A model generated the notes under the pieces. The model was not told the origin of the DNA, did no database searches, and worked only from the letters and a program-made list of their open reading frames with translations. 64,000 nucleotides of DNA from Salinimicrobium flavum. GTDB taxonomy: Bacteria > Bacteroidota > Bacteroidia > Flavobacteriales > Flavobacteriaceae. Below, piece by piece: positions 31,574-39,966 of the stretch. Within the stretch, counting starts at the first letter, position 1, and every line of letters begins with the position of its first letter. The stretch is taken from assembly GCF_042684505.1 (NCBI RefSeq), contig NZ_JBHULT010000006.1:744001-808000 (forward strand), read 5' to 3'. The translations under genes were made by a program, and so were the position numbers.

Positions 31574-34500
31574 TTAGTTAAGTGCTCTTCTCCTGTTGCG
31601 CAACTTTACCCTGGCTCTGTTCACTATGTAAAGCATAGCGGGCACTACCACAAGGGTAAGGAAAGTCGCGAAGATCAAACCAAAGATCACCGTCCACGCC
31701 AATGGCCCCCAGAAGATCACGTTATCCCCACCCATATATATTTGGGGGTCATAATCTGTGAAAAGGGTAAAAAAGTCAATGTTCAGGCCTATGGCAAGGG
31801 GAATAAGCCCAAGAACTGTCGTAATGGCAGTTAGCAATACCGGTCTAAGCCTTGATTTTCCGCCCTCTACGATTGCTTCAAAATACTGCTCCTTTGTCAG
31901 GACATCATGTACGTCTATTCCCAGGGCTGCTTTTTTACGGTCAATTATGATCTGGGTATAATCTACCAGTACAATAGCATTATTTACTACGATCCCGGCC
32001 AGCGAAATAATTCCCATCATGGTCATAATGATGATAAAATCCATCCTGAAGATCACCATTCCCAGGAACACTCCCGCCAAACTAAGGAAAACGGCCATAA
32101 GAATGATTAAAGGTTTGGGAATAGAGTTGAACTGTGCTACCAGGATCAGGAGTATTCCTCCCAGACCAATCAGCAGCGCTTTTAAAAGAAAGGACATGTT
32201 TTCAGCCTGTTCTTCCTGTTCTCCCGTGAACATAAGATTTATATCTTTTGGAAGCTCATAACCCTGCAGTTCATTCTTTAGTTGTTCTACTATGGCGTTT
32301 CCGTTATATCCTTCCAGAACGTTTGAATAGAGAGTGATCACTCTTTTCAAATCTTTCCTTTTTATAGAACTAAAGGCTGAGGTTAACTCCTTACTGGCTA
32401 CCGAAGAGATAGGCACCTGTATAAGCTCCCCGGTATTTTGATCCTTAAAGGTGATTGGTTGATTGAAAAGTGCATTTTCATCATACCTGAAATTCTCATT
32501 GAACCTGATGTTGATCTCATAATCTTCATCTCCCTCTTTATAGGTGGATATTTCCTCCCCGTAAATTGCCCGTCGCAGGGTTTGACCTACCGCTGAAGTG
32601 GATACCCCCAGCTGCCCTGCCTTAACACGGTCAACGGTAACATTGAGTTCGGGTTTTGACTTGTTGACATCAATATTCAATTCTTCAATTCCTCCAATGT
32701 TCAGGCTGTTGATATGGTCCCGAAGGTTTTCGGCTTCGATCAACATCTTCTCGTAATCATCCCCCTGTAACTCCATATTGATAGGGTAACCTGTTGGCGG
32801 CCCTGCCGCATCTTTCTCTACAATAATGGAAACTCCCGGAAATCCCTGAACAGCATCACGCACCTCAGACAATACATGGCTGGATCTCACTCCACGCCGG
32901 TCCTTGAACTCCCGCATGGAGAGAGTGACCTTTCCTTTGTGGGGCATCTCGTTCTGTTGCCCCCCATCTGTTTGTGGATTTCCGGCCCCCTGTCCTACCT
33001 GTGAGATCGCCGACTCAACCATGAAGTTATAGCCGTCTTCATCTTCATATTTTTTGATCACCTCATAGATTTGTTCCTCCACTTTTTTAGTGAGTTCATT
33101 CGTCTTTCTAATGTCTGTGCCTTCAGGAAATTCAATATAGGTGATGATTTGGTTCGGCTGGTTCTCAGGGAAGAAAAGCACCTTGGGCTGTATGATCCCT
33201 ATCAGTACAAAGGAGAAGATCAGCAATAATAAGGTTCCGAAGAAAACAAGGAAAGCATTTTTGCCCCCCAGGGAAAATCTTAGGGTTCCTTCGTATTTTT
33301 TCTCCAGTTTTTTAAGGGCCTTGAACTGGAAATAATCTACCCAGGGACTGAGGAAATATTTGTATGCCCAAAGCATGATAGCTGCCAAAAGGGAAAGGTT
33401 CCCAATAGCACGCATCGCTCCCATATCCATAATAAACCCTGCGATGACCAGTAACAACCCAACCCCTCCTAAAATGGCACTAATTCGAATAAGTCTCTTT
33501 TTGGAAAGGGTTTTTTCCTCTGTCTTCATGTATTGGGAAGTAAGCATGGAGTTGATGATCAATGCCACAAAAAGTGAAGACCCCAGTACGATAGATAAGG
33601 TTATGGGAAAGTAGATCATGAATTTTCCTATAGTTCCCGGCCAAAGTCCCAAAGGGAAAAAGGCAGCCAGGGTAGTAGCAGTGGAGGCAATGATGGGCCA
33701 GGCGATCTCGCCCACGCCTTGTTTGGCGGCCTTGATCCTGGATACTCCCTGGTCCATTAGACTGTAGACATTCTCAACCACCACGATCCCGTTATCTACC
33801 AGCATCCCAAGACCCATCACCAGTGCGAAGAGCACCATGGTATTAAGGGTAAAGCCTATACTGGAAAGTATGATAAAGGAAAGGAACATGGACAACGGAA
33901 TTGCGAAACCAACAAAGAGAGCATTCCTGAACCCCAAAAAGAACATAAGTACCAAAACCACCAGGATAACCCCAAAAATAATGTTGTTCACCAGGTCATC
34001 TACCATATTCTCTGTGGTGGTAGACTGGTCATTGGAGTAGGAGATCTTCAGGTTCTCGGGAAGGTATGTTTCCTGTTCGGCCTCGATGATCTTTTTAATA
34101 TCTTCGATCGCTTCGATCATGTTCTTGCCGCTTCGTTTCTTGATATCAAGCATCACCACCGGCTCCCCGAATTCACGGGCGAAGGTGGTGGGTTCTTTTT
34201 CCTGGAACCTTACCTCAGCGATATCACGCAAAAAGACGTTCCCTTCTTCGCGCTTTACGATGACATTTTCCAGTTCCCGCGGATTCGAGATCTCTCCTAT
34301 GATCCTGATGTTTTTCTGCATTCCGCCGGTGATCACGTTCCCGCCCGAAATGGTTTGGTTCTCCATGCTAACGGCACTAATGATATCTCCAAAACTCACT
34401 TTTGAAGACGTCATTTTATGAACATCTACGGCTATCTCCACCTCCTTCTCTTCGGCTCCCCGAATAGCGGCTTCCTTGATCTGTGGTAGCAATTCGATCC

Positions 34501-35026
34501 TGTCCTGCAGGTATTCGGCGTATTCCTTTAACTGCTGCACGGGAAAATCCCCCGTAAGGTTAACATTGAGAATGGGCATCTCTTCGGAAAGGTTGAGGTC
34601 AAAAACATTGGGTTCCACCTTCGCACCATTATCCATCGTAGGCCAGGTGGTAGCTGCTTTTTCCTGGTCAACCTTGTCCTTTACCTTTTGCTTTGCCGCA
34701 TCAACCGAAATATCCTCATCAAACTGAACGATAATAAGGGAGTAATCCTGAAGGGTAGTAGAGGTAATCTCATTTACCCCTCCTATATTGTTGAACTCTT
34801 CCTCTAAAGGTTCTGTGATGAACTTTTCAATATCCTCGGCCGAGTTTCCGGGATTGACCGAGCTCACGTAGATTTTCGTTTCGATCACCTCGGGAAAGGA
34901 TTCCCGGGGCATACTGTAATAGGACATCAAACCGCCAATCATGATAATGGCAATGATCACATATACCGTCATCCTGTTGTCAATGGCCCAGGAGGAAAGT
35001 TTGAAGTCCTTATCTAATTTTATCAT
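31574..35026 (-). CDS. RND multidrug-type efflux permease (inner membrane)
   Basis: 1150 residues with the AcrB-like plan: TM1 (~20-38), a first porter loop, TM2-7 (~345-575), a second large periplasmic loop, and TM8-12 (~950-1135). TM4 reads GLGMLVDNGIVVVENV; the second Asp of AcrB's DD pair is Asn here, while TM10 keeps a charged network. Insert sequence near 530-570 adds two extra hydrophobic segments beyond the usual twelve. It is the last gene of tetR-tolC-hlyD-RND and would export a hydrophobic or toxic compound using proton motive force. Class (HAE-1-like) is inferred. Confidence 0.92.
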   Translation of the reverse strand: MIKLDKDFKLSSWAIDNRMTVYVIIAIIMIGGLMSYYSMPRESFPEVIETKIYVSSVNPGNSAEDIEKFITEPLEEEFNNIGGVNEITSTTLQDYSLIIVQFDEDISVDAAKQKVKDKVDQEKAATTWPTMDNGAKVEPNVFDLNLSEEMPILNVNLTGDFPVQQLKEYAEYLQDRIELLPQIKEAAIRGAEEKEVEIAVDVHKMTSSKVSFGDIISAVSMENQTISGGNVITGGMQKNIRIIGEISNPRELENVIVKREEGNVFLRDIAEVRFQEKEPTTFAREFGEPVVMLDIKKRSGKNMIEAIEDIKKIIEAEQETYLPENLKISYSNDQSTTTENMVDDLVNNIIFGVILVVLVLMFFLGFRNALFVGFAIPLSMFLSFIILSSIGFTLNTMVLFALVMGLGMLVDNGIVVVENVYSLMDQGVSRIKAAKQGVGEIAWPIIASTATTLAAFFPLGLWPGTIGKFMIYFPITLSIVLGSSLFVALIINSMLTSQYMKTEEKTLSKKRLIRISAILGGVGLLLVIAGFIMDMGAMRAIGNLSLLAAIMLWAYKYFLSPWVDYFQFKALKKLEKKYEGTLRFSLGGKNAFLVFFGTLLLLIFSFVLIGIIQPKVLFFPENQPNQIITYIEFPEGTDIRKTNELTKKVEEQIYEVIKKYEDEDGYNFMVESAISQVGQGAGNPQTDGGQQNEMPHKGKVTLSMREFKDRRGVRSSHVLSEVRDAVQGFPGVSIIVEKDAAGPPTGYPINMELQGDDYEKMLIEAENLRDHINSLNIGGIEELNIDVNKSKPELNVTVDRVKAGQLGVSTSAVGQTLRRAIYGEEISTYKEGDEDYEINIRFNENFRYDENALFNQPITFKDQNTGELIQVPISSVASKELTSAFSSIKRKDLKRVITLYSNVLEGYNGNAIVEQLKNELQGYELPKDINLMFTGEQEEQAENMSFLLKALLIGLGGILLILVAQFNSIPKPLIILMAVFLSLAGVFLGMVIFRMDFIIIMTMMGIISLAGIVVNNAIVLVDYTQIIIDRKKAALGIDVHDVLTKEQYFEAIVEGGKSRLRPVLLTAITTVLGLIPLAIGLNIDFFTLFTDYDPQIYMGGDNVIFWGPLAWTVIFGLIFATFLTLVVVPAMLYIVNRARVKLRNRRRALN

Positions 35027-35049
35027 ACCTACTGTAGTATCTTATTGTT

Positions 35050-36213
35050 TTAGTTGGAGATCTTAACCTTTTCTCCTTCATGAATATTTTTCGCTCCCCG
35101 GGTGATCAGGAGTTCCCCTGGTTTTATGCCCGAAAGGATTTCGATCTTCTCATCATAGGTAAAACCGGTTTCCAGGATCCTTCTTTCCGCAACCCCTGTA
35201 CTGTCATTTTCGGGTTTCACTACATAAGCCACACTTTCTCCTGCCGCATTTTTCTGAATGGTATTTTCAGGAATGGTGATGGCATTTTCTGAAGTGTAAT
35301 CATTCAGTTTAACGGTCGCGATGAGATTAGGCTTTACCAGTCGCTCCCGGTTATCTGGAACATCTACTTTGATCTCGAAGGTTCGGTTATTGGGATTTAC
35401 AAAACTCCCTACCTGACTTATCTGACTGCTGAATTCTGTTCCGGTTGCGGCAATTTCCACCATAACTTCAGTCCCTTTTTTTATCTTTCCTAAATAAGAT
35501 TCGGGCACGGCGGCCGTGATATACATATCAGAAAGGTTGATGAGCCTGAACAGCCTGCTTTGTCCCGGGGCTACTACTTCGCCCTGGTCTGAGAACTTTT
35601 CATCTATCATTCCTGAAAAAGGTGCCCGTACCACTGTTTTTCCCAGCTGGCTCTTCAACTGGTCCACCGAGTTCTGTACAGCTTCAAAATTGCTTTTTGC
35701 TTCCAGGTATTGTATCTCAGAGCCAATGTTCTGCTCCCAAAGGCGTTGCTGGCGTTCAAAAGTTGTCCTGGCCAAAGCAGCCTGTGTTTCCAGTTGGGCC
35801 AGCTGGCTTGATAATCCGCCGTCATCGATCCTGGCCAGGATCTGTCCCTTCTGGACCTGCTCGCCTTCTTCCACCAAAACCTGTAAAAGTACTCCCGAAT
35901 ATTCGGGGTAGATGATGATATTTTGATCTGTCGCCACATCTCCCGGTAGTTCTACATAATGCTTGAAAAGGGAATCTTTCACCTGTATAGCAGACACTAA
36001 TGTATATTGTTCAGAAGCATCCAGACGTTTTATGGCTTCATCAAGCTTTGCGATCTTAGAACTAAGATCACTCTGCTGTTTGCTTAGTTCAGCTTTTTTA
36101 GCTTTTATTTCTGAAAGATTCCCCTTCTCAATGACATCTTCAACAGAAGTATCTTTATTTCCGCAGGAATAAAGAGTAAGGAGGCTGAATAATACGAGAC
36201 TTATTTTTTTCAT
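35050..36213 (-). CDS. HlyD/MFP-type periplasmic adaptor of the efflux pump
   Basis: From ATG 36213, 387 residues; a lipobox LYSC (Cys17) makes it an inner-membrane-anchored lipoprotein. It has an N-terminal coiled coil (EIKAKKAELSKQQSDLSSKI…), a lipoyl-like hairpin split around a second coiled coil (LLQVLVEEGEQVQKGQILARID and KTVVRAPFSGMIDE), and a beta-barrel domain ending near 370. It bridges the RND permease and the TolC-like channel encoded beside it. The apparent longer form begins with TTG five codons earlier and is unlikely. Confidence 0.92.
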   Translation of the reverse strand: MKKISLVLFSLLTLYSCGNKDTSVEDVIEKGNLSEIKAKKAELSKQQSDLSSKIAKLDEAIKRLDASEQYTLVSAIQVKDSLFKHYVELPGDVATDQNIIIYPEYSGVLLQVLVEEGEQVQKGQILARIDDGGLSSQLAQLETQAALARTTFERQQRLWEQNIGSEIQYLEAKSNFEAVQNSVDQLKSQLGKTVVRAPFSGMIDEKFSDQGEVVAPGQSRLFRLINLSDMYITAAVPESYLGKIKKGTEVMVEIAATGTEFSSQISQVGSFVNPNNRTFEIKVDVPDNRERLVKPNLIATVKLNDYTSENAITIPENTIQKNAAGESVAYVVKPENDSTGVAERRILETGFTYDEKIEILSGIKPGELLITRGAKNIHEGEKVKISN

Positions 36214-36233
36214 TTTTTTCAATTTCAATTTTT

Positions 36234-37595
36234 TTATTTGCCGGAATAGGAAGTGGTGTCCAAAAGATTCTCAAGTTCCACCTTGGCATTGATAACTTCA
36301 AGCATTGCTTCCAGCAGGTCTTGCTGGGCGATATAAAGTTGCCTTTGAGCTTCACTGAGTTCAAAACTGCTTGCAAGACCCTCAAAGAACTTGATCTGGT
36401 TTTTATTTTCAATCCTTTCTGCCAGTCGCAGACTTTCCTGCCGGGTTTGATAGTTTTCAAGGCTGAACCTGTAGTTTGTCTTTGCCGATTCTATTTCAAG
36501 TTTGATCTGGTTCCTGGTTTCATCAAGGTCAAGCAGGGCCTGTTCATGTTCCAGTTCCATTTGCCTGGTGCGGGAGCTGCGCATACCACTGCTAAAGATT
36601 GGGATGTTGAGGTTTACCCCCAAAATAGACTGCCCGTAATATTTCTGATCATCATTGAAGAAGGTGAAATCATCGCTGTAAGCCGATGCTCCATAATTGA
36701 GAAAACCGGTAAGAATGGGCAGGGCTTTGGCTTTTTCGAGCCTCACAAAAATGGCCGCTGCTTCGGCTGAATTCTCTGCTATTCTTACGTCGATATTCTC
36801 TTCGACGGGGATGGTTTGTTGAAGTAATTCCAGATCAAAGAACTGCATGGCAAGGGCATCAAGATCTTCTGTTAGTTGTATCGGTTGTTCCACCGGGATG
36901 CCTAATACCATGTTGAGCATCTGGTAGGAGATATCGCGCATTCGCTTACTGCGACTCAGGTTGTTCTCCAGGCCAAGGCGGGTGATCTTCAGTTGTTCCA
37001 CATCCTCCTCTTCGGCCATCCCATTCTCATAGATTTTTTCAGTATCGTTCAGGTTCTTATCGACGGTTTGCAGGTTTTTCTTTAGAATCTCTACACTTTC
37101 CTCGGCCATAAGCACATTTCCGTAGGCATTGATCACGGCTTTTCGTACCTCGAGATCTGTTTTCATTTTGGCATTTCGGGAGATCTGCAAAAGGGTTCGG
37201 GCAGACTGTACCCCCACAATATAGGAGCCGTCAAAAATTAGCTGGTTCCAGGTAGCTGTTCCCGCCAGGTTTTGTTTGGTCCCGAATCTTACCGGGACGA
37301 ATGTTCCCGGTTCCCCCCCACCCAATTCTCCGGGGATTATGGTAACGGGTTGTTTAAGGAAATTCTGATAGTCTACATTTCCGCTTATTTGCGGAAGTCC
37401 CTGCGAAATGATTTCCCACTTTCGTTTAAGGGCAATTTCCACATCTTTCTCAGATCTAAGCGAAGTGTAGTTATTTTCCAGACCCATTTCTATGGCCTCT
37501 TCCAGCGAAAGGGAAAGCGGTTGTTGAGCTTCAGGTGTTTGAGCCAATAAGCCGGCACAAAATAATCCTAAAATCAGGTTGCTGAAGTACTTCAT
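36234..37595 (-). CDS. TolC-family outer-membrane channel
   Basis: 453 residues with signal peptide (FSNLILGLFCAGLLAQ). Two structural repeats of the OEP fold are visible, each with long alpha-helical tunnels (e.g. LSLEEAIEMGLENNYTSLRSEKDVEIALKRK split across repeat one; YQTRQESLRLAERIENKNQIKFFEGLASS in repeat two). It would be the outer-membrane exit duct for the RND pump. It lies 3 bp after tetR and 20 bp before the adaptor gene. Confidence 0.92.
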   Translation of the reverse strand: MKYFSNLILGLFCAGLLAQTPEAQQPLSLSLEEAIEMGLENNYTSLRSEKDVEIALKRKWEIISQGLPQISGNVDYQNFLKQPVTIIPGELGGGEPGTFVPVRFGTKQNLAGTATWNQLIFDGSYIVGVQSARTLLQISRNAKMKTDLEVRKAVINAYGNVLMAEESVEILKKNLQTVDKNLNDTEKIYENGMAEEEDVEQLKITRLGLENNLSRSKRMRDISYQMLNMVLGIPVEQPIQLTEDLDALAMQFFDLELLQQTIPVEENIDVRIAENSAEAAAIFVRLEKAKALPILTGFLNYGASAYSDDFTFFNDDQKYYGQSILGVNLNIPIFSSGMRSSRTRQMELEHEQALLDLDETRNQIKLEIESAKTNYRFSLENYQTRQESLRLAERIENKNQIKFFEGLASSFELSEAQRQLYIAQQDLLEAMLEVINAKVELENLLDTTSYSGK

Positions 37596-37598
37596 GGT

Positions 37599-38201
37599 CT
37601 AACTGTTGGTTTTTAAAAAATTTGTGAGGAATGCAAGGCCCTTTTCTGTTACAATGGCTCTAAGATGGTATTCCAGGTGCTTCTCAATAAGGTCATTGGT
37701 GGTGTAATCACTTTCAGGAAAAAGATCACGATCTTTAATTCCTACCATTCCCACCAAATAGATCCGACTTATAAAGTCGAGCGGAAGCTCTTTCCTGTAA
37801 ATTCCTTTCCTGATCCCTTTTTCGAGGTTGGCCCTTATTTGGGTTTCCATTAACTGTTGTTGCCTTGCTTTTATCGTCACGAAGATCTTGGGGTAATATT
37901 TTTGTAACTGGTATTGGGGGGAAGATTTCTCGTTCCTTAAATGTGCCATGGCAAAATCCTTGATCACATAAAGTTCTTCAATAGGATCATTGTCCTCTTT
38001 CCTTATTTGTCCAATACCTTCAGAGATCTTCTCAAAAATGAAGAAAGCGGTGGCTTCTATCAGTTTTGTTTTGGTAGAAAAATGCGTGTAAATGGTCTTT
38101 TTGGAGATTCCCAGTTCAGCCGCTATCTCGTCCATAGTGACACTCTTAACGCCGAGGTTAAGGAACATCTCTGCCGCTTTAATTAATATAGTCTCCTTCA
38201 C
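37599..38201 (-). CDS. TetR-family repressor of the efflux operon
   Basis: 200 residues from the GTG at 38201. The N-terminal helix-turn-helix is ILIKAAEMFLNLGVKSVTMDEIAAELGISKKTIYTHF (given here only as a family signature spanning residues 5-42), followed by an all-helical ligand domain. A longer reading from TTG 38225 is rejected, because that TTG is inside the promoter box TATCTTTG. First gene of the pump operon; it probably represses its own operon through the palindrome over the promoter and releases on binding a pump substrate. Confidence 0.9.
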   Translation of the reverse strand: MKETILIKAAEMFLNLGVKSVTMDEIAAELGISKKTIYTHFSTKTKLIEATAFFIFEKISEGIGQIRKEDNDPIEELYVIKDFAMAHLRNEKSSPQYQLQKYYPKIFVTIKARQQQLMETQIRANLEKGIRKGIYRKELPLDFISRIYLVGMVGIKDRDLFPESDYTTNDLIEKHLEYHLRAIVTEKGLAFLTNFLKTNS

Positions 38202-38222
38202 TGCGAGAAAAAATTTAGGGCG

Positions 38223-38263
38223 CAAAGATACGGAAGGAAACTTTTAATACAATTAAAGTTTCC
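38223..38263 (-). promoter_or_regulatory. tetR-efflux promoter with overlapping palindromic operator
   Basis: On the minus strand the -33 TTG (38250-38252) and -7 TATCTTTG (38223-38230) are 19 bp apart, a near-ideal flavobacterial promoter. The inverted repeat GGAAACTTT … AAAGTTTCC (38236-38263, 10-bp spacer) covers the -33 element and spacer. The position fits a TetR dimer site blocking RNA polymerase. Confidence 0.85.
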
Positions 38264-38346
38264 ATAGTTTTTAATTATAAAATTATAGTCTCTGAAAAAT
38301 CTTTGTTTCTCCCTGTTTTGGTATTTTAGCCGGAAAATTCAATTCT

Positions 38347-39321
38347 ATGCACTCAGTAGACCGGTACCGGGAAGAATTCGTAGCCTATCTTTCCCAGAAG
38401 GTAGAGACCAAAGAGCCTGAAAACCTTTACGATCCCATGGTCTATATTCTGGGGTTGGGAGGCAAGCGTGTAAGGCCCGTATTGGTGTTGATGGCGGCAG
38501 AGATATTTGGTGCAGATTACAGGAAAGCTCTGGATGCCGCCCTTGCCATAGAGATCTTTCATAATTTTTCCCTTATCCATGACGATATAATGGATGATGC
38601 CCCCTTGAGAAGGGGGAAAAAGACGGTCCATGAAAAGTGGGACATCAATACCGGGATTCTTTCCGGGGATGCGATGTTGATCAAGGCGTATCAGTTATTC
38701 GAGAATTATGAGGGGGATACCTTCCGGGAGCTGGCCAGGCTTTTTTCAAAAACCGCTATTGAGGTATGTGAGGGGCAGCAGTATGACATGGATTTTGAAA
38801 CCCGGGAAGATGTCACCATTCCGGAATATCTCAGGATGATAGAATATAAAACGGCCGTACTGGTTGGGGCTTCTCTTCGAATGGGTGCCATTGTTGCCAA
38901 TACTTCCGAAGAGAATAAGGAGAAGATCTTTGAATTTGGTAGACTGCTGGGCATTGCCTTTCAACTCCAGGATGATTATCTCGATGCTTTTGGCGATCCT
39001 GAAAGCTTCGGAAAACAGGTGGGCGGCGATATCATTGAGAATAAAAAGACATTCCTTTACCTTACCTCTTTAAATGCTGCCGCGGAGAATGTTGCGGTGC
39101 AACTGGAGCACCTTTATTCTATTAATCCGCTTGATGCTACCGCAAAAATAGAGGCCGTCAAAAATCTTTTTGAAAGCAGTGGTGCAGCTGAACTAACCCG
39201 TAATGAAATAGAAAAATATACCAATCGGGCGTTTGGGGTGCTGGAAGAACTCGATGTGGAGGAAAGCCAAAAATCTTTACTGCGTAGCTTTGGGCACAAC
39301 CTGATGGAGCGGCAGGTGTAA
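38347..39321 (+). CDS. Polyprenyl diphosphate synthase
   Basis: 324 residues, trans-isoprenyl diphosphate synthase fold. The first aspartate-rich motif is HDDIMDDAPLRRG (near residue 80) and the second LQDDYLDAFGD (near 209), with GGKRVRPVL for substrate binding. It condenses isopentenyl diphosphate with an allylic primer for quinone or carrier-lipid side chains; the chain length cannot be set from inspection. Divergent from tetR, with TATTTTAG as a likely -7 box around 38322. Confidence 0.92.
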   Translation: MHSVDRYREEFVAYLSQKVETKEPENLYDPMVYILGLGGKRVRPVLVLMAAEIFGADYRKALDAALAIEIFHNFSLIHDDIMDDAPLRRGKKTVHEKWDINTGILSGDAMLIKAYQLFENYEGDTFRELARLFSKTAIEVCEGQQYDMDFETREDVTIPEYLRMIEYKTAVLVGASLRMGAIVANTSEENKEKIFEFGRLLGIAFQLQDDYLDAFGDPESFGKQVGGDIIENKKTFLYLTSLNAAAENVAVQLEHLYSINPLDATAKIEAVKNLFESSGAAELTRNEIEKYTNRAFGVLEELDVEESQKSLLRSFGHNLMERQV

Positions 39322-39322
39322 A

Positions 39323-39853
39323 TTAGAAGAAGATGCTAACAAAAGGCATCATCGCATTACCATAGATACTTTTTTCTTCGTCATATAGAACGTCATATCT
39401 AATTCCGGCGGTGACATTGCCCGTAGTATAACCAATTCCCAGAAAAAGAGCGGGATACCAATAAGAATCTGTAATATTTCCACCTTCCAGCTCGAGTTCC
39501 CTTGAGACATAATTCTCCTCCAGTTCCGTAGAAAATTCCAGTCCCTGCAACGGCCTGAAAAGGCCTATAAGACCCAGGTTAAGGGAGTAGGCCGAATAGT
39601 TGGATGCATTAGTGTAAGTGCCGGCAGTACCAATCCCGGCAGAGGCAAAAAGGTTGAAGTCATAGATGGCTTTAGGCGCGAGGTAACCGCTAAAGTACCC
39701 GTCCCCAAAATTCACTCCCAGGCTACCTCCCAACCTGACATTGTCCATAAACCTGTTTTCAGCAGTTTCTTGTGCAAAAATGTAATTATGAGCACTTAAG
39801 AGGAACAGGATAAAAAATGAAATAAAAGTTTTATTGCTAATTTGAAGGTTCAT
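39323..39853 (-). CDS. Predicted outer-membrane beta-barrel protein
   Basis: 176 residues with a signal peptide ending near AHNYIFAQE. The rest alternates polar and hydrophobic/aromatic residues in strands separated by Gly-Asn turns (LGGSLGVNFGDGYFSGYLAP, SLNLGLIGLFRPLQGLEF) and terminates in FVSIFF, a C-terminal aromatic consistent with an eight-stranded barrel. Role unknown. Convergent with the polyprenyl synthase, one base apart. Confidence 0.7.
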   Translation of the reverse strand: MNLQISNKTFISFFILFLLSAHNYIFAQETAENRFMDNVRLGGSLGVNFGDGYFSGYLAPKAIYDFNLFASAGIGTAGTYTNASNYSAYSLNLGLIGLFRPLQGLEFSTELEENYVSRELELEGGNITDSYWYPALFLGIGYTTGNVTAGIRYDVLYDEEKSIYGNAMMPFVSIFF

Positions 39854-39922
39854 GTTGTTAAATATATTCTAAGTTGAAGGATAAATATACGAATTGCTTC
39901 TACCTATCTTTTTTAAAAATTG

Positions 39923-39930
39923 TACTTTTG
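39923..39930 (+). promoter_or_regulatory. -7 box of sucA
   Basis: TACTTTTG matches TAnnTTTG, 36 bp upstream of the sucA ATG; the -33 element is not clear. Confidence 0.55.
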
Positions 39931-39966
39931 TAGAGTTTTAAAAAATAGGAACAGTAGTTTCACCTT

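Noticed and set aside
31574..38225. TetR start at the TTG at 38225
   Set aside because: That codon overlaps the -7 box of its own promoter, so the GTG at 38201 is used.
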